A stretch of DNA of 50,061 nucleotides from Gemmatimonadales bacterium UBA2975 (GTDB taxonomy: Bacteria > Gemmatimonadota > Gemmatimonadetes > Longimicrobiales > Gaopeijiaceae): contig DEAT01000057.1 of assembly GCA_002348265.1 (NCBI GenBank), positions 15,167-65,227 of the forward strand, given 5' to 3'. Below the pieces are notes generated by a model. That model saw only the letters and a list, made by a program, of their open reading frames with translations. It made no database searches and was not told where the DNA came from. The position numbers and the translations under genes were made by a program. Positions 1-8,758 of this stretch are shown here, one piece after another. Each line of letters opens with the position of its first letter. The first letter of the stretch is position 1.

Positions 1-182
1 ACATCCTCACCCTGAGGGTTTGGATACGGAACTCCGATCACGGCAATCGTAGAGACGATGACTATTCCAAAGAACAAACCGAGACTCGCTCTCACGGATG
101 GTTTACGCCCACCAGGAAACTGCTTAGATCGATTTCTGCGCTCTGAGTTTTTTGACTTTCTCTTCACGCGCCTCGGGGTCAT
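1..182 (-). CDS. N-terminal part of a basic, single-pass membrane protein (possibly LytR C-terminal-domain type)
   Basis: Only the first 60 or so residues lie in the window. They start MTPRRVKRKSKNSERR, a very basic cytoplasmic stretch, followed by one hydrophobic segment at about residues 36-54 (LGLFFGIVIVSTIAVIG). This predicts a type II membrane anchor with the rest of the protein outside the membrane. The ATG overlaps the TGA of the upstream yqeK-like gene by four bases, so the two are probably translationally coupled. In many bacteria yqeK is followed by a LytR-family gene and rsfS, so a LytR_C protein is the best guess, but no diagnostic domain is visible here. Confidence 0.5.
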   Translation of the reverse strand, partial: MTPRRVKRKSKNSERRNRSKQFPGGRKPSVRASLGLFFGIVIVSTIAVIGVPYPNPQGED

Positions 183-814
183 GCCGCCTCCCTCGCCATC
201 ATATTCCAAAAATCAAGTGTTTGAGGGGATACCTTCGAACCACTCTCTGTAAGGTTTCTGATCCGGGCTTCAGTTACTTCGGCAACAACTGCGTCAAAGT
301 CGTCAGGCATACGCTCCCGCAGTTCCGCACGCCATTCGGGCAGAAACGCTCGACCCGGCTCCAAGAAATCGGCTGCATACAAAGCTCGACCTAAACGTCC
401 AAAACGTACATCACCCAGAGAATGTTGAGCCACGGCTATCAGCAGTTCGCCATCATCAACACCTTCTCTCCGAAGACGCTCTGCAACAGCAGGCCCATGA
501 AGGATCGGACCAGGAAGTTTGACCAATTTTGAGGGAAGAGTTTCTCGGAGCTCACTTGGTTCGGAATCACGGAGTAAGTCATGAACTTGACCGGCCGCAA
601 GCCAGCGTCTTCGTTCCAACTCGGATAGATCCATCTGCATCGCCCAATCGTTAAGAAGAGCGGAAACCCGATCCATGTGTGCACGACGCTCAACCCCCAC
701 CACTGCCCATTGGGGTAGTTGTCCAACCAGCAGAGCTTCGAGAAGAGGGTGCACAGCGTATAAAAAGAGGCAGCGGACCAATACTGTGTCCATAAGAATT
801 TTAATGACGCCCAT
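179..814 (-). CDS. HD-domain phosphohydrolase, YqeK-like
   Basis: A protein of about 211 residues with the YqeK layout of HD hydrolases: ERRAHMDRV (Arg and His), then VHDLLRD (the HD pair), LHGPAVAERL, VAQHSLG, and the closing LYAADFLEPGR. YqeK enzymes hydrolyse diadenosine tetraphosphate symmetrically to ADP. The metal ligands (first His, His-Asp, later His residues and the final Asp) all look present. The start at 814 is chosen because GGGAG lies seven bases upstream of that ATG. A GTG at 754 would remove a hydrophobic N-terminal extension of about 20 residues that is unusual for the family. It is divergent from the RqcH gene across about 65 bases. Function by family resemblance; start moderately sure. 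Confidence 0.75.
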   Translation of the reverse strand: MGVIKILMDTVLVRCLFLYAVHPLLEALLVGQLPQWAVVGVERRAHMDRVSALLNDWAMQMDLSELERRRWLAAGQVHDLLRDSEPSELRETLPSKLVKLPGPILHGPAVAERLRREGVDDGELLIAVAQHSLGDVRFGRLGRALYAADFLEPGRAFLPEWRAELRERMPDDFDAVVAEVTEARIRNLTESGSKVSPQTLDFWNMMAREAA

Positions 815-879
815 AACGATACTCCCACTGCACCGTCTGCTCCAGCTTCTTCTTTGAGGTGAGCCAGTTAAGTTCGAGA

Positions 880-2547
880 ATGGCAATCCGATGGGACTCT
901 GTACTAGTACGCGATCTGGCTCGTGAGCTCAATGTAGAGCTTTTAGGGTCGAAGCTGCGAGCAATCCGTTTAGATGCGCGAACTCGCGACGTAGTGCTGT
1001 TCTTCAAAAAGAAGACTCTGTTGTGGCGTTTACACCCCGAACGTAGTGGCATCTGGCTAAGGGACTCAGTAGAGCCACAACCGAGGGACCTTCGAATTCG
1101 GGCACAGGTTCGCAACGTCAAATCCATCGCTGACGAGCGCATCATCTTCGTGGAGCTTCGGAGTAACCAGGCAAGCCGTGGACCCTGGGCACTGGTGATT
1201 GAGCTCCTCGGAAATCGGATGAATGCGATGATGACCGAGGGCATTGACCTAACTATCAGACATATCCTCAGAACTCAGAGCGGGAGTCGTAACCTCAAGG
1301 TAGGCCAACCTTGGTCACTACCTAAGTCTACCGGACGACGCTGGGTCGACGGGATGGCCTCTGAGTCAGAATGGAACGGCCTACTCGCCCACGTCCCCCC
1401 GACCGAAAGACAAGCAGAGCTCCTTTCGAATGTCGCCTGGACTTCTCGGTTGAATGCAGACGCCTGCCTCTCCGGAGACTCACTTTCTTCCGGCTTGAAA
1501 ACGTGGCGCCTACTCGCCAACTCAGACCACGGACTTGGTGCTGTTCTTCTCGAAACCGACCACGGCCTTCAGCCCTATCCAATGCCTCTCCCAGGGGTCT
1601 CATCACGATCGTCAGAGAGTCTACTAGCCGCAATCGCAGAATGTGCGAGCCTCGCATCAGGCGCGACAGAAGCGACCCTCTCGATAGGCCCCGAGCTGCT
1701 TGAGCGACTAGAGGAAGCCATCGCGCACGTCGAACGTCGTATCGTGCAGCTAACGGCGCAGTACGACAACCGTGAAGACCCAGGTGAGCTGAGAAGCCGA
1801 GGAGATATTCTCCTAGCTAGATACCTTGAGATTTCTCCAGGTTCGTCGTCGGCTAAGGTCCATGATTTCGAAGGTAACATCGTCGAATTGGAGCTCGACC
1901 CAAAACTCAAACCTTACGAAAACGCATCGAGGTATTATGACCGAGCTTCCCGTTCCGAGCGCGCAGCTCGGAGACTTCCAGGTCTCATCGAATCAGCTCA
2001 TGCAGACATGGTGGTCTTACAAACTCTATTGAAACACGCCTACGACGGGACCGCTCAGGTCGAAAAGATCTGGGCTGCCCTTCCTGCCTCCCCTGCTAGA
2101 CAGCGCAGAGGTTCCCAAAGTCCCACTGAACCATATAGAACCTTTTTAAGCAGTGGTGGACTGGAGATTCGAGTGGGACGGGGAGCCCGCCATAATGATG
2201 ATTTGACTTTCCGACATTCTGCCCCGAACGACATCTGGCTCCATGCAAGACACAGCACTGGAGCACATGTGATCCTGAGGTGGCAAGGGATAGGAGCACC
2301 ACCTGAGCGTGATCTCCAGGAAGCCGCTTCGCTCGCCGCTCTCCACTCAAAGGCCCGCACATCGAAAATAGTTCCAGTAGACTGGACATTGCGCAAATAC
2401 GTCCGTAAACCTCGAGGCTCAGCAGCCGGATCAGTCGTACCGGATCGGGTTCGAACCCTCTTCGTTACACCGGATTCTGAATTAGTTGAGAGTCATGCCG
2501 TCGACCATAATAGCCTAAACGAAGCTCGATCGGAGGGATCAATCTAA
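880..2547 (+). CDS. rqcH: Rqc2/RqcH-type NFACT protein (ribosome-associated quality control)
   Basis: A 555-residue protein with NFACT architecture. The N-terminal domain begins MAIRWDSVLVRDLARELN, a helical/coiled middle region follows (VERRIVQLTAQYDNRE and later Arg/Glu-rich helices), and the C-terminal NFACT-R (DUF814) domain lies at about residues 417-545 with the signature DIWLHARHSTGAHVIL. Bacterial RqcH binds the obstructed 50S subunit and recruits alanyl-tRNA to add C-terminal Ala tails to stalled nascent chains. Older annotations call it fibronectin-binding protein. Length fits the family (about 560-580). An in-frame GTG at 859 is an alternative start; GAGGTGAG at 856-863 lies too far from the ATG at 880 to settle it. 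Its 3' end overlaps trpA convergently by nine bases. Confidence 0.88.
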   Translation: MAIRWDSVLVRDLARELNVELLGSKLRAIRLDARTRDVVLFFKKKTLLWRLHPERSGIWLRDSVEPQPRDLRIRAQVRNVKSIADERIIFVELRSNQASRGPWALVIELLGNRMNAMMTEGIDLTIRHILRTQSGSRNLKVGQPWSLPKSTGRRWVDGMASESEWNGLLAHVPPTERQAELLSNVAWTSRLNADACLSGDSLSSGLKTWRLLANSDHGLGAVLLETDHGLQPYPMPLPGVSSRSSESLLAAIAECASLASGATEATLSIGPELLERLEEAIAHVERRIVQLTAQYDNREDPGELRSRGDILLARYLEISPGSSSAKVHDFEGNIVELELDPKLKPYENASRYYDRASRSERAARRLPGLIESAHADMVVLQTLLKHAYDGTAQVEKIWAALPASPARQRRGSQSPTEPYRTFLSSGGLEIRVGRGARHNDDLTFRHSAPNDIWLHARHSTGAHVILRWQGIGAPPERDLQEAASLAALHSKARTSKIVPVDWTLRKYVRKPRGSAAGSVVPDRVRTLFVTPDSELVESHAVDHNSLNEARSEGSI

Positions 2548-3324
2548 CGCGGCTCTCAAACGAGCAACGAAGCGAGCTCCGGCTTCCACACCAGATTCCT
2601 CCATGATTCGGACGAGTGCGCTACCAATAACAACTCCGTCGGAGGCACACCCAACTTCACGTGCCTGTTCGGGGGTCGAAATGCCAAAACCCACAACTAC
2701 AGGCAACCCTACCTGAGAGCGAAGCTCAGCTACTTCATCACCGAGGCTCTCTCGAAGTTGGGAACGAGCACCTGTCACCCCGGCCCGCGAGATGTAGTAA
2801 AGAAATCCCGAACTATTCTCGGCGATTTCCGGCACCCTTTCCGCTCGAGTCGTCGGAGCTACCAATCGGATAAAATCGAGTGGACTCTCGGCTATCGTGC
2901 GCTCAACTTCGCAGTCCGCTCCAACCGGGAGGTCGGTCAAAAGAAGTCCGCTGGCCCCACATTCGGTGGCATCTGAAAGAAAATCTTCCAGTCCATAACG
3001 AAGGACTGGATTCAGGTATGTAAACAGGACCACTGGGGTCGTTCGCTCGGCGCGAAAGATACTGAGTTCGGCCAATACATCTTCGACCTTAGTTCCATTT
3101 TGCAAAGACGAAAACGACGAGTCTTGGATTGTAGGACCATCGGCCAGAGGATCCGAAAATGGCACCCCGAGTTCAATGAGATCAGCCCCCGAGTCAGCCA
3201 GCGCGTGCAAGACAGTAGAGGTCGAGTCCCCTACGGGATGCCCGGCAGTTACATATGGAATCAGCGCCGCTCGGCCTTTCTCTTGAAGGGGTGCGAACAC
3301 CGATGAGATAGCTGAGGCCTTCAC
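2539..3324 (-). CDS. trpA: tryptophan synthase alpha subunit
   Basis: A 261-residue TIM-barrel protein that cleaves indole-3-glycerol phosphate to indole and glyceraldehyde 3-phosphate and channels indole to TrpB. Both catalytic acids are present in ELGVPFSDPLADGPTIQ: Glu51 and Asp62, matching Glu49 and Asp60 of the enteric enzyme. The phosphate-binding glycine segments (VVGFGIST, DGVVIGSALV) close the barrel. Length is normal. The start overlaps the trpB stop by four bases, so this is the last gene of trpCFBA. It converges with rqcH, overlapping nine bases. Confidence 0.97.
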   Translation of the reverse strand: MKASAISSVFAPLQEKGRAALIPYVTAGHPVGDSTSTVLHALADSGADLIELGVPFSDPLADGPTIQDSSFSSLQNGTKVEDVLAELSIFRAERTTPVVLFTYLNPVLRYGLEDFLSDATECGASGLLLTDLPVGADCEVERTIAESPLDFIRLVAPTTRAERVPEIAENSSGFLYYISRAGVTGARSQLRESLGDEVAELRSQVGLPVVVGFGISTPEQAREVGCASDGVVIGSALVRIMEESGVEAGARFVARLRAALD

Positions 3325-4517
3325 AAAAAGCTTCCCCTACTCTCGATCTCGGCGACATGACTCACATCTTTGTCACCTCGCCCCGAAAGACACACTAAGA
3401 TGGGGCCATTCACACTAGCTCCGTATTCAAGCACGTATGCTATGGCGTGGGCGGTCTCGAGCGCGGGGATTATCCCCTCCAGTTCGGAAAGCTTGTGGAA
3501 CGCCTCCAAGGCCTGCTCATCTGTAGCGAAGGTATACCTGACGCGCCCCATGTCCTTCAGATGGGAATGCTCCGGACCGACTCCAGGATAATCGAGCCCG
3601 GCTGAAACAGAGTGCGCTGGCAGGACTTGGCCGTCCGAGTCCTGTAGGAGATAGCTGAGCGAGCCGTGAAGTACACCAGGCGTCCCAGCGGCCAGTGAAG
3701 CTGAGTGGCGCCCTGACTCGATGCCACTCCCCCCCGCCTCGACGCCCACAAGCTCAACGTATTCATCGCAGACAAAGGGGTGAAACATACCGATGGCGTT
3801 TGAGCCACCACCTACGCATGCAACCACTGACGCCGGAAGGCGGCCCAAGCATTCCAGAAATTGTTCTCGAGCTTCTCTACCAATAATCGATTGAAAATCA
3901 CGCACCATTCTGGGAAACGGATCTGGTCCAACCACCGAGCCAATGATGTAGTGGGTCGAGTCGACGTTAGTTACCCAATCACGGATCGCCTCATTCGTCG
4001 CGTCTTTAAGCGTCCTTGTACCCGAGCTCACAGGACGCACCTCGGCCCCAAGCAACTGCATGCGATACACATTCAGAGCCTGCCTCTTAACATCCTCCTC
4101 CCCCATATAGACCACACACTCAAGATCAAACAGAGCGCACGCCGTCGCAGTAGCGACTCCGTGCTGTCCCGCCCCGGTTTCGGCAATGATGCGCCTCTTT
4201 CCCATCCGGCCAGCTAGTAAAGCCTGTCCAATGGTGTTGTTGATCTTATGAGCTCCCGTGTGATTGAGATCTTCACGCTTCAGCCACACGTCCCGGTTTC
4301 CCGCTGCTTCGCCCAAACGCTCTGCGTGATACAACGGAGTCGGGCGCCCAACGAAACTGGCGTTCAGCCTCTTCAATTCGTCTTGAAATGACTCATCACA
4401 TGAAGCTTCAGCATAGGCAATGGCTACCTCATCGAGAGCACCAATCAGCGTCTCGGGAACATACCGTCCACCAAAAGAGCCAAATCGGTCCGACTGAATT
4501 TGGGTGATCTTGGTCAT
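3321..4517 (-). CDS. trpB: tryptophan synthase beta subunit
   Basis: A 398-residue pyridoxal-phosphate enzyme condensing indole with L-serine. The cofactor lysine is Lys91 in LNHTGAHKINNTIG, and the phosphate cup GGGSNAIGMF is present (family GGGSNA). The sequence is close to the TrpB1 type, the form that pairs with TrpA, which agrees with its position between trpF and trpA. A nine-base gap separates it from trpF. No truncation or substitution of a key residue was seen. Confidence 0.98.
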   Translation of the reverse strand: MTKITQIQSDRFGSFGGRYVPETLIGALDEVAIAYAEASCDESFQDELKRLNASFVGRPTPLYHAERLGEAAGNRDVWLKREDLNHTGAHKINNTIGQALLAGRMGKRRIIAETGAGQHGVATATACALFDLECVVYMGEEDVKRQALNVYRMQLLGAEVRPVSSGTRTLKDATNEAIRDWVTNVDSTHYIIGSVVGPDPFPRMVRDFQSIIGREAREQFLECLGRLPASVVACVGGGSNAIGMFHPFVCDEYVELVGVEAGGSGIESGRHSASLAAGTPGVLHGSLSYLLQDSDGQVLPAHSVSAGLDYPGVGPEHSHLKDMGRVRYTFATDEQALEAFHKLSELEGIIPALETAHAIAYVLEYGASVNGPILVCLSGRGDKDVSHVAEIESRGSFL

Positions 4518-4526
4518 AACTTAAGG

Positions 4527-5213
4527 TCAATCTCGAGGTGGATCTTCTGGTGAGAGACTAGCTCTCCGGACCTTCTGAATGAAGGCCTCCACCTCATGGC
4601 GGTCTTTGACGTTTCGTTTGACCTCTACGCCTGACGAGACGTCTACCACATCTGGACTGTACCTGGCTACCGCACCGGCGACCGATGTCGGAGTCAGTCC
4701 ACCAGCAAGAACTACACTCAGTGCGGACCTCTTAGCGACTGTTAGGGCATCAGGGTCAAGTTCTAGTGTTAATCCCGAACCTCCAATAGCTCCATCTCTA
4801 TAGCCCTCGACTAGTATCCCATCGATCAGCTCCCCGAAGTCTTCTACAACGCGCTGAACGTCTTCACTGGTCTTCGCTCGCACTGCCTTCCATATCGACC
4901 AATCTCCCGCACTCTTAAGTGACCGGGCTATAGCAACCGATTCGTTCCCGTGAAGCTGAATTATTGACGCGCCAATCGCATCGGCTAGGTCAGCATTATT
5001 CTTAACGGATTCGTTTACGGTCACCGCAACCTTCAATGCTAAAACCCCCCGGACCACAGTTGCTGCGACATCCTTAGACACACTCCTTTCATAGCCCTCG
5101 GTCATGATCAACCCGAGATAATCGGCACCTGCCTCATCTGCGAACCTCGCATCCACATTTCTCGTCAGACCGCAAATCTTCACGAGTGGGCTAGATCCAG
5201 GCAGCATAACCAA
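4527..5213 (-). CDS. trpF: phosphoribosylanthranilate isomerase
   Basis: A 228-residue TIM-barrel isomerase for the Amadori rearrangement of phosphoribosylanthranilate to CdRP. The catalytic Cys14 is in LVKICGLTRN and the catalytic Asp is in the late strand VVDVSSGVEV. The phosphate-binding segment reads VLAGGLTPTSV. The start could be either of two closely spaced Met codons at 5213 or 5207. It lies five bases after trpC and nine before trpB, clearly within one operon. Length is slightly above the usual 200-215 because of a longer C-terminal tail. Confidence 0.96.
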   Translation of the reverse strand: MVMLPGSSPLVKICGLTRNVDARFADEAGADYLGLIMTEGYERSVSKDVAATVVRGVLALKVAVTVNESVKNNADLADAIGASIIQLHGNESVAIARSLKSAGDWSIWKAVRAKTSEDVQRVVEDFGELIDGILVEGYRDGAIGGSGLTLELDPDALTVAKRSALSVVLAGGLTPTSVAGAVARYSPDVVDVSSGVEVKRNVKDRHEVEAFIQKVRRASLSPEDPPRD

Positions 5214-5218
5214 CTCCT

Positions 5219-6049
5219 CTAGGATGAGGATGCGCGAGCTTCAGTAGATACACCGCAGAGCGTCGCCGCGGCTGCTGCAGCGTCCGTGGCCGATAGGAGT
5301 GCTTCACCGACAAGGATTGCATCGACACCTACATGCGCAAGTCGCTCCACATCTCCTCTCGTTCTTATTCCGCTCTCGGAAACGATCACCACATCGGAAG
5401 GGACAGACTTCAACAAGCACTCTGTTGTTTCCAAATCCGTCTTGAAAGTGGCGAGGTCACGGTTATTGATACCGATGATACTCGCATCAAGCCTCAAAGC
5501 AGACTCAAGCTCCCCAATGTTGTGAACTTCGACTACAACGTCGAGCCCGAATCCAATCGCTTCATGATAGAGTCTGTCGAGTTGTGGCTCATCCAAGATA
5601 CGGACAATTAGCAGGACGGCATCGGCCCCTCCAACCCGAGCCTCTAAAAGATGCAAAGTGTCAAGTGTGAAATCTTTGCGAAGAACGGGGATGTTTGTCG
5701 CGCGCCTTACTGCTTCCAAGTCGGCTAGTGATCCACCAAAATACGTTTCATCCGTCAGCACGCTTAGTGCGGAAGCTCCAGATTTCTCATAGTTAGATGC
5801 TAGACGAGCTGGGTCGAGATTCGGTCGAATCTGTCCGGAACCGGGCGAGCGGCGCTTACATTCGGCGATAAGCGACACGAAGCCTTGTTGGGCTATCGCG
5901 AACTCGAAGCCGCGAGGCTCCGGAACTGCTTCCACCGCTTGTTCAAGCGCCGACGCACGAGAGAGAAGCCCTTGGAGCTCCTCTCTCTTAGTCCGCACGA
6001 TGTCGGCAAGGATGCCGGGGAGTGATTGATCTTCTTGCGTTTCGGGCAA
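5219..6049 (-). CDS. trpC: indole-3-glycerol-phosphate synthase
   Basis: A 276-residue barrel enzyme closing the indole ring of CdRP. Family motifs are in order: FVSLIAECKRRSPGSG with the conserved Glu63 and Lys65, ALSVLTDETYFGG, VLRKDFTLD (catalytic Lys), IGINNRDLATFKTDLE, and VSESGIRTRGDVERL. It is the first gene of trpCFBA and is divergent from lexA; only 60 bases separate the two start codons. The ATG at 6049 gives the usual N-terminus (a short leader before LPGILADIVRTKREEL). The paired TTCGG repeats described separately overlap this start codon. Confidence 0.97.
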   Translation of the reverse strand: MPETQEDQSLPGILADIVRTKREELQGLLSRASALEQAVEAVPEPRGFEFAIAQQGFVSLIAECKRRSPGSGQIRPNLDPARLASNYEKSGASALSVLTDETYFGGSLADLEAVRRATNIPVLRKDFTLDTLHLLEARVGGADAVLLIVRILDEPQLDRLYHEAIGFGLDVVVEVHNIGELESALRLDASIIGINNRDLATFKTDLETTECLLKSVPSDVVIVSESGIRTRGDVERLAHVGVDAILVGEALLSATDAAAAAATLCGVSTEARASSS

Positions 6050-6083
6050 CGTTCGGGTAACCTTACTTCGGTTCTTATTCGGG
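6041..6083. promoter_or_regulatory. paired TTCGG direct repeats in the trpC/lexA divergent region (candidate operator)
   Basis: TTCGG occurs four times in about 40 bases, at 6041, 6052, 6067 and 6078. The copies form two pairs, each with an exact 11-base period. An 11-base period of TTC is the geometry of the alphaproteobacterial LexA box GTTC-N7-GTTC, and the first pair reads TTTC-N7-GTTC. The second pair lies 27-43 bases before the lexA ATG; the first overlaps the trpC start. What is seen is the repeat; autoregulation by LexA is an inference. Confidence 0.35.
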
Positions 6084-6109
6084 TCCCTACAGGAGGGAGG
6101 AAGACTGCA

Positions 6110-6718
6110 ATGCCCCTCACCAAGCGCCAGAAAGAGATCCTAGACTACACTGAATCCTTCATTGACGAGCAAGGCTATGCGCCAAGCTTCGAAGAGATCG
6201 CCGAGTCCTTTGGATATTCTTCTCTTGCTACTGTGCACGAGCACCTCAGCAATCTGGAACGCAAAGGCTATATCCGGAAGTCATACAACGAGAGTCGCTC
6301 GATTGAGCTTGTCAGAAGTGACACCGGAACGCCAGTAATTGAGCTGCCTCTTCTGGGTGCAGTAGCTGCTGGGATGCCTATAGAAGCGATGCAGGATAAC
6401 GAAACACTCGCGGTTCCACCGGACATGATCAGTCAGCGAAGAGATAACTACGTGCTTCGGGTCGAGGGTAACTCGATGATCGAAGAGCAAATTCGCGATG
6501 GTGATTATATAGTTGTTCAGGCTCAAGATCGTGCTGAGGACGGACAGATGGTCGTCGCCCTAGTAGAAGGCGAGTCGGCGACCGTAAAGAAACTCTACAG
6601 AGAATCAGAGGGACGAGTGCGTCTTCAGCCAGCTAATCCCACGATGGAACCAATTCTAGTCAACGCCTCAGACGTTAGCGTACAGGGAATCGTTGTCGGA
6701 GTTATCCGCAAGTACTAG
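6110..6718 (+). CDS. lexA: LexA repressor (SOS regulator, self-cleaving)
   Basis: A 202-residue repressor. The N-terminal winged-helix domain (MPLTKRQKEILDYTESFI, APSFEEIAESFGYSSLATVHEHL) is followed by the S24 peptidase domain. The self-cleavage site is Ala87-Gly88 in AVAAGMPIEA, nucleophile Ser122 in EGNSMIEEQ, and general-base Lys160 in ATVKKLY, so autoproteolysis should work. The start at 6110 is supported by AGGAGGGAGG at 6091-6100; a longer reading frame from 6026 would overlap trpC. lexA sits inside the trp gene set, opposite in direction, and its last 17 bases overlap the end of trpD. It probably represses its own promoter, see the repeats just upstream. Confidence 0.96.
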   Translation: MPLTKRQKEILDYTESFIDEQGYAPSFEEIAESFGYSSLATVHEHLSNLERKGYIRKSYNESRSIELVRSDTGTPVIELPLLGAVAAGMPIEAMQDNETLAVPPDMISQRRDNYVLRVEGNSMIEEQIRDGDYIVVQAQDRAEDGQMVVALVEGESATVKKLYRESEGRVRLQPANPTMEPILVNASDVSVQGIVVGVIRKY

Positions 6719-7727
6719 CAATCAGGCGCTCGAGCGCAGTAGCAGCAGCACCTGAGTCTATCGTATCGCCCGCGAGTGAGACAGCAGAGGACCAATCAGG
6801 CGCCAGGTCAGAAACCAAAAGAGCTGCCGCTGCATTAAGCACAACAGCCGTCCTGTGAGCACCAGTCTCCCCTCTGAGAACCGCCTTTAAAATGCGCGCG
6901 TTTTCCTCCGGCTCTCCTCCAGCAATCTCTGAAGCTTTAACGGGGGAGAGCCCAACACTTTCGATGTCGAGTTCATAATCGAATAGCGCGCCATTCCTAA
7001 GTTCGACTACACGAGTTGACCCGATGGGGCTGACTTCGTCGAGCCCATGAGACCCATGCACTACAAGAGCCCTGATATGACCTAACTCCAGGAGTGCTCC
7101 CGGGATGAGGTCGAGAAGCGACTCATCTGCGACTCCCACGACCTGGCGACGTGCTCCTGCAGGATTGGTCAGGGGACCTAAAACATTCATGATCGTGCGA
7201 ATACCAAGCCCCTCCCGCACTGATCCGACGTAGCGCATAGCCGGATGCAGCAGGGGTGCGAACATAAACACTATGCCAGTCTCTTCAAGCACCTCGCTCA
7301 TCCGCTCAGGTGTCAGATCGATTCTCACCCCGAGCGCCTCCAGAACGTCGGCACTCCCACTCCGAGATGTAAAAGAGCGGTTACCATGTTTGGCGACAGG
7401 CACCCCGGCGCCCGCGGCCACAAAAGCTGCCGCAGTCGAGATATTGAAAGTGGTTATAGCTCCACCTCCCGTCCCGGCTGTATCGACTAGACTATCCGGA
7501 GCCGACGCTGACACCGAGTTCATAGCTGAACGAAGAGCCCGAACGCAACCCGCTATCTCTGATGATGCGAGCCCTTTGGCTCGCATGCCGACGAGAAGGC
7601 CTGCCATTTGAATCTCGCTAGCTGTCCCGTTCATAAAGAGATCAAACGCAGCTTCTGCCTGTGAGGAGGTTAGGTCCTTTCCCTGCGCGACATACTCCAG
7701 AAATTCAGTCAGACCTGGCTGGTTCAT
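6702..7727 (-). CDS. trpD: anthranilate phosphoribosyltransferase
   Basis: A 341-residue enzyme transferring phosphoribose from PRPP to anthranilate. Signatures are the glycine loop VDTAGTGGGAITTFNIST at about residues 83-100, VAKHGNRSFTSRSGSADVLEALG, and MFAPLLHPAMRYVGSVREGLGIRTIMNVLGPLTNP (shown here only as landmarks). Length is normal. It is transcribed in the same direction as trpCFBA but separated from it by lexA on the other strand, so it probably has its own promoter in the 189-base region shared with truA. No trpE or trpG is in the window. Confidence 0.96.
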   Translation of the reverse strand: MNQPGLTEFLEYVAQGKDLTSSQAEAAFDLFMNGTASEIQMAGLLVGMRAKGLASSEIAGCVRALRSAMNSVSASAPDSLVDTAGTGGGAITTFNISTAAAFVAAGAGVPVAKHGNRSFTSRSGSADVLEALGVRIDLTPERMSEVLEETGIVFMFAPLLHPAMRYVGSVREGLGIRTIMNVLGPLTNPAGARRQVVGVADESLLDLIPGALLELGHIRALVVHGSHGLDEVSPIGSTRVVELRNGALFDYELDIESVGLSPVKASEIAGGEPEENARILKAVLRGETGAHRTAVVLNAAAALLVSDLAPDWSSAVSLAGDTIDSGAAATALERLIASTCG

Positions 7728-7916
7728 TATCTCGTACGGCTATGCATGGGATTAAGACTTCGCGCATAAAACGGAACCGCTTAAGCCCCTAGAATGTGGA
7801 CAGTCTAGAAGGCTAATCCCTGCAAGGCTTTTTGGTCAATCTCGTATCGGACGCGGGAACAAGAACCGGCTTTTATTTATCGTCTTGGAACGAATCCTGT
7901 GCATTGCTAACTTGTT

Positions 7917-8714
7917 GTGGTGGATGCCCCCGAATCCCTCCGATTTTTTCGCCTCACCGTCCAATACGACGGTACGGCATTTCATGGCTGGCAAACCCAG
8001 CCGGACCAACGCACCGTACAGGGTGACATAGAATCCGTGGTCTCGAGGCTGGCAAACTCACCTCGCACGGTCACCGGATCAGGGCGCACCGACACAGGAG
8101 TGCACGCGACTGGACAGGTCGCATCTGTGGGCATGCCATCAAGTTGGGGAGCTGCAAAGTTCAAGAAATCACTGAACTCCATGCTTCCTGACGACATCTG
8201 GATCTCGTCCGTTATTCCCGTCCCACCTGATTTCCACCCTCGCTACCATGCGCTTAAGCGGACCTACAGGTATGAAGTTGGCCTCAAGCCCCTGTGCGCC
8301 TCGCCTTTCTACAAGCGCTGGTGTTGGCCACTGGGTGGAACATTAGACCAATCGCCCACACTAGACCGGATCCTATTGGATCATGCAGCCCAAGACATAG
8401 TTGGTGAGCACTGCTTTGCAGCATTCGCGAAAGCGGGCCAACCTAAGCGAGGAACCCGTTGTAATGTGCACCAAGCAAAGTGGAGTGACACTGATCTGGG
8501 GGTTCGATTGACCATAACGGCGAACCGATATCTGCATCACATGGTGCGTTATCTAACCGGAACAATGATAGACATCGCACTCGGTCGGCGAGAGATTGAG
8601 GATATGGCTAGACTACTTGAATTCCCTCAAGAATTTACGACCTCTCCCCCAGCGCCTCCCGAAGGGCTATTTCTCCACAGGGTGACATATCCCAGCGATG
8701 ATTCTGTCGATTAG
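7917..8714 (+). CDS. truA: tRNA pseudouridine synthase A
   Basis: A 265-residue enzyme that isomerises uridines 38-40 of the tRNA anticodon stem. The catalytic aspartate is Asp59 in GSGRTDTGVHATGQVAS. Other family landmarks are LTVQYDGTAFHGWQTQP, RTYRYEVGLK, and NRYLHHMVRYLTGTMIDIALGR. The start is a GTG at 7917 (a second GTG follows at 7920); no strong ribosome-binding site is visible. The 189 bases between it and trpD hold no recognisable RNA leader, T-box or tRNA. Confidence 0.95.
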   Translation: MVDAPESLRFFRLTVQYDGTAFHGWQTQPDQRTVQGDIESVVSRLANSPRTVTGSGRTDTGVHATGQVASVGMPSSWGAAKFKKSLNSMLPDDIWISSVIPVPPDFHPRYHALKRTYRYEVGLKPLCASPFYKRWCWPLGGTLDQSPTLDRILLDHAAQDIVGEHCFAAFAKAGQPKRGTRCNVHQAKWSDTDLGVRLTITANRYLHHMVRYLTGTMIDIALGRREIEDMARLLEFPQEFTTSPPAPPEGLFLHRVTYPSDDSVD

Positions 8715-8758
8715 GAATCTTCTTCTAAACCTAAACCGATACGGAGCCCCCTCCCCAG

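Noticed and set aside
7728..7916. Possible T-box or trp leader before trpD
   Set aside because: I looked for a T-box sequence (AGGGTGG) and a Trp-rich leader peptide and found neither.
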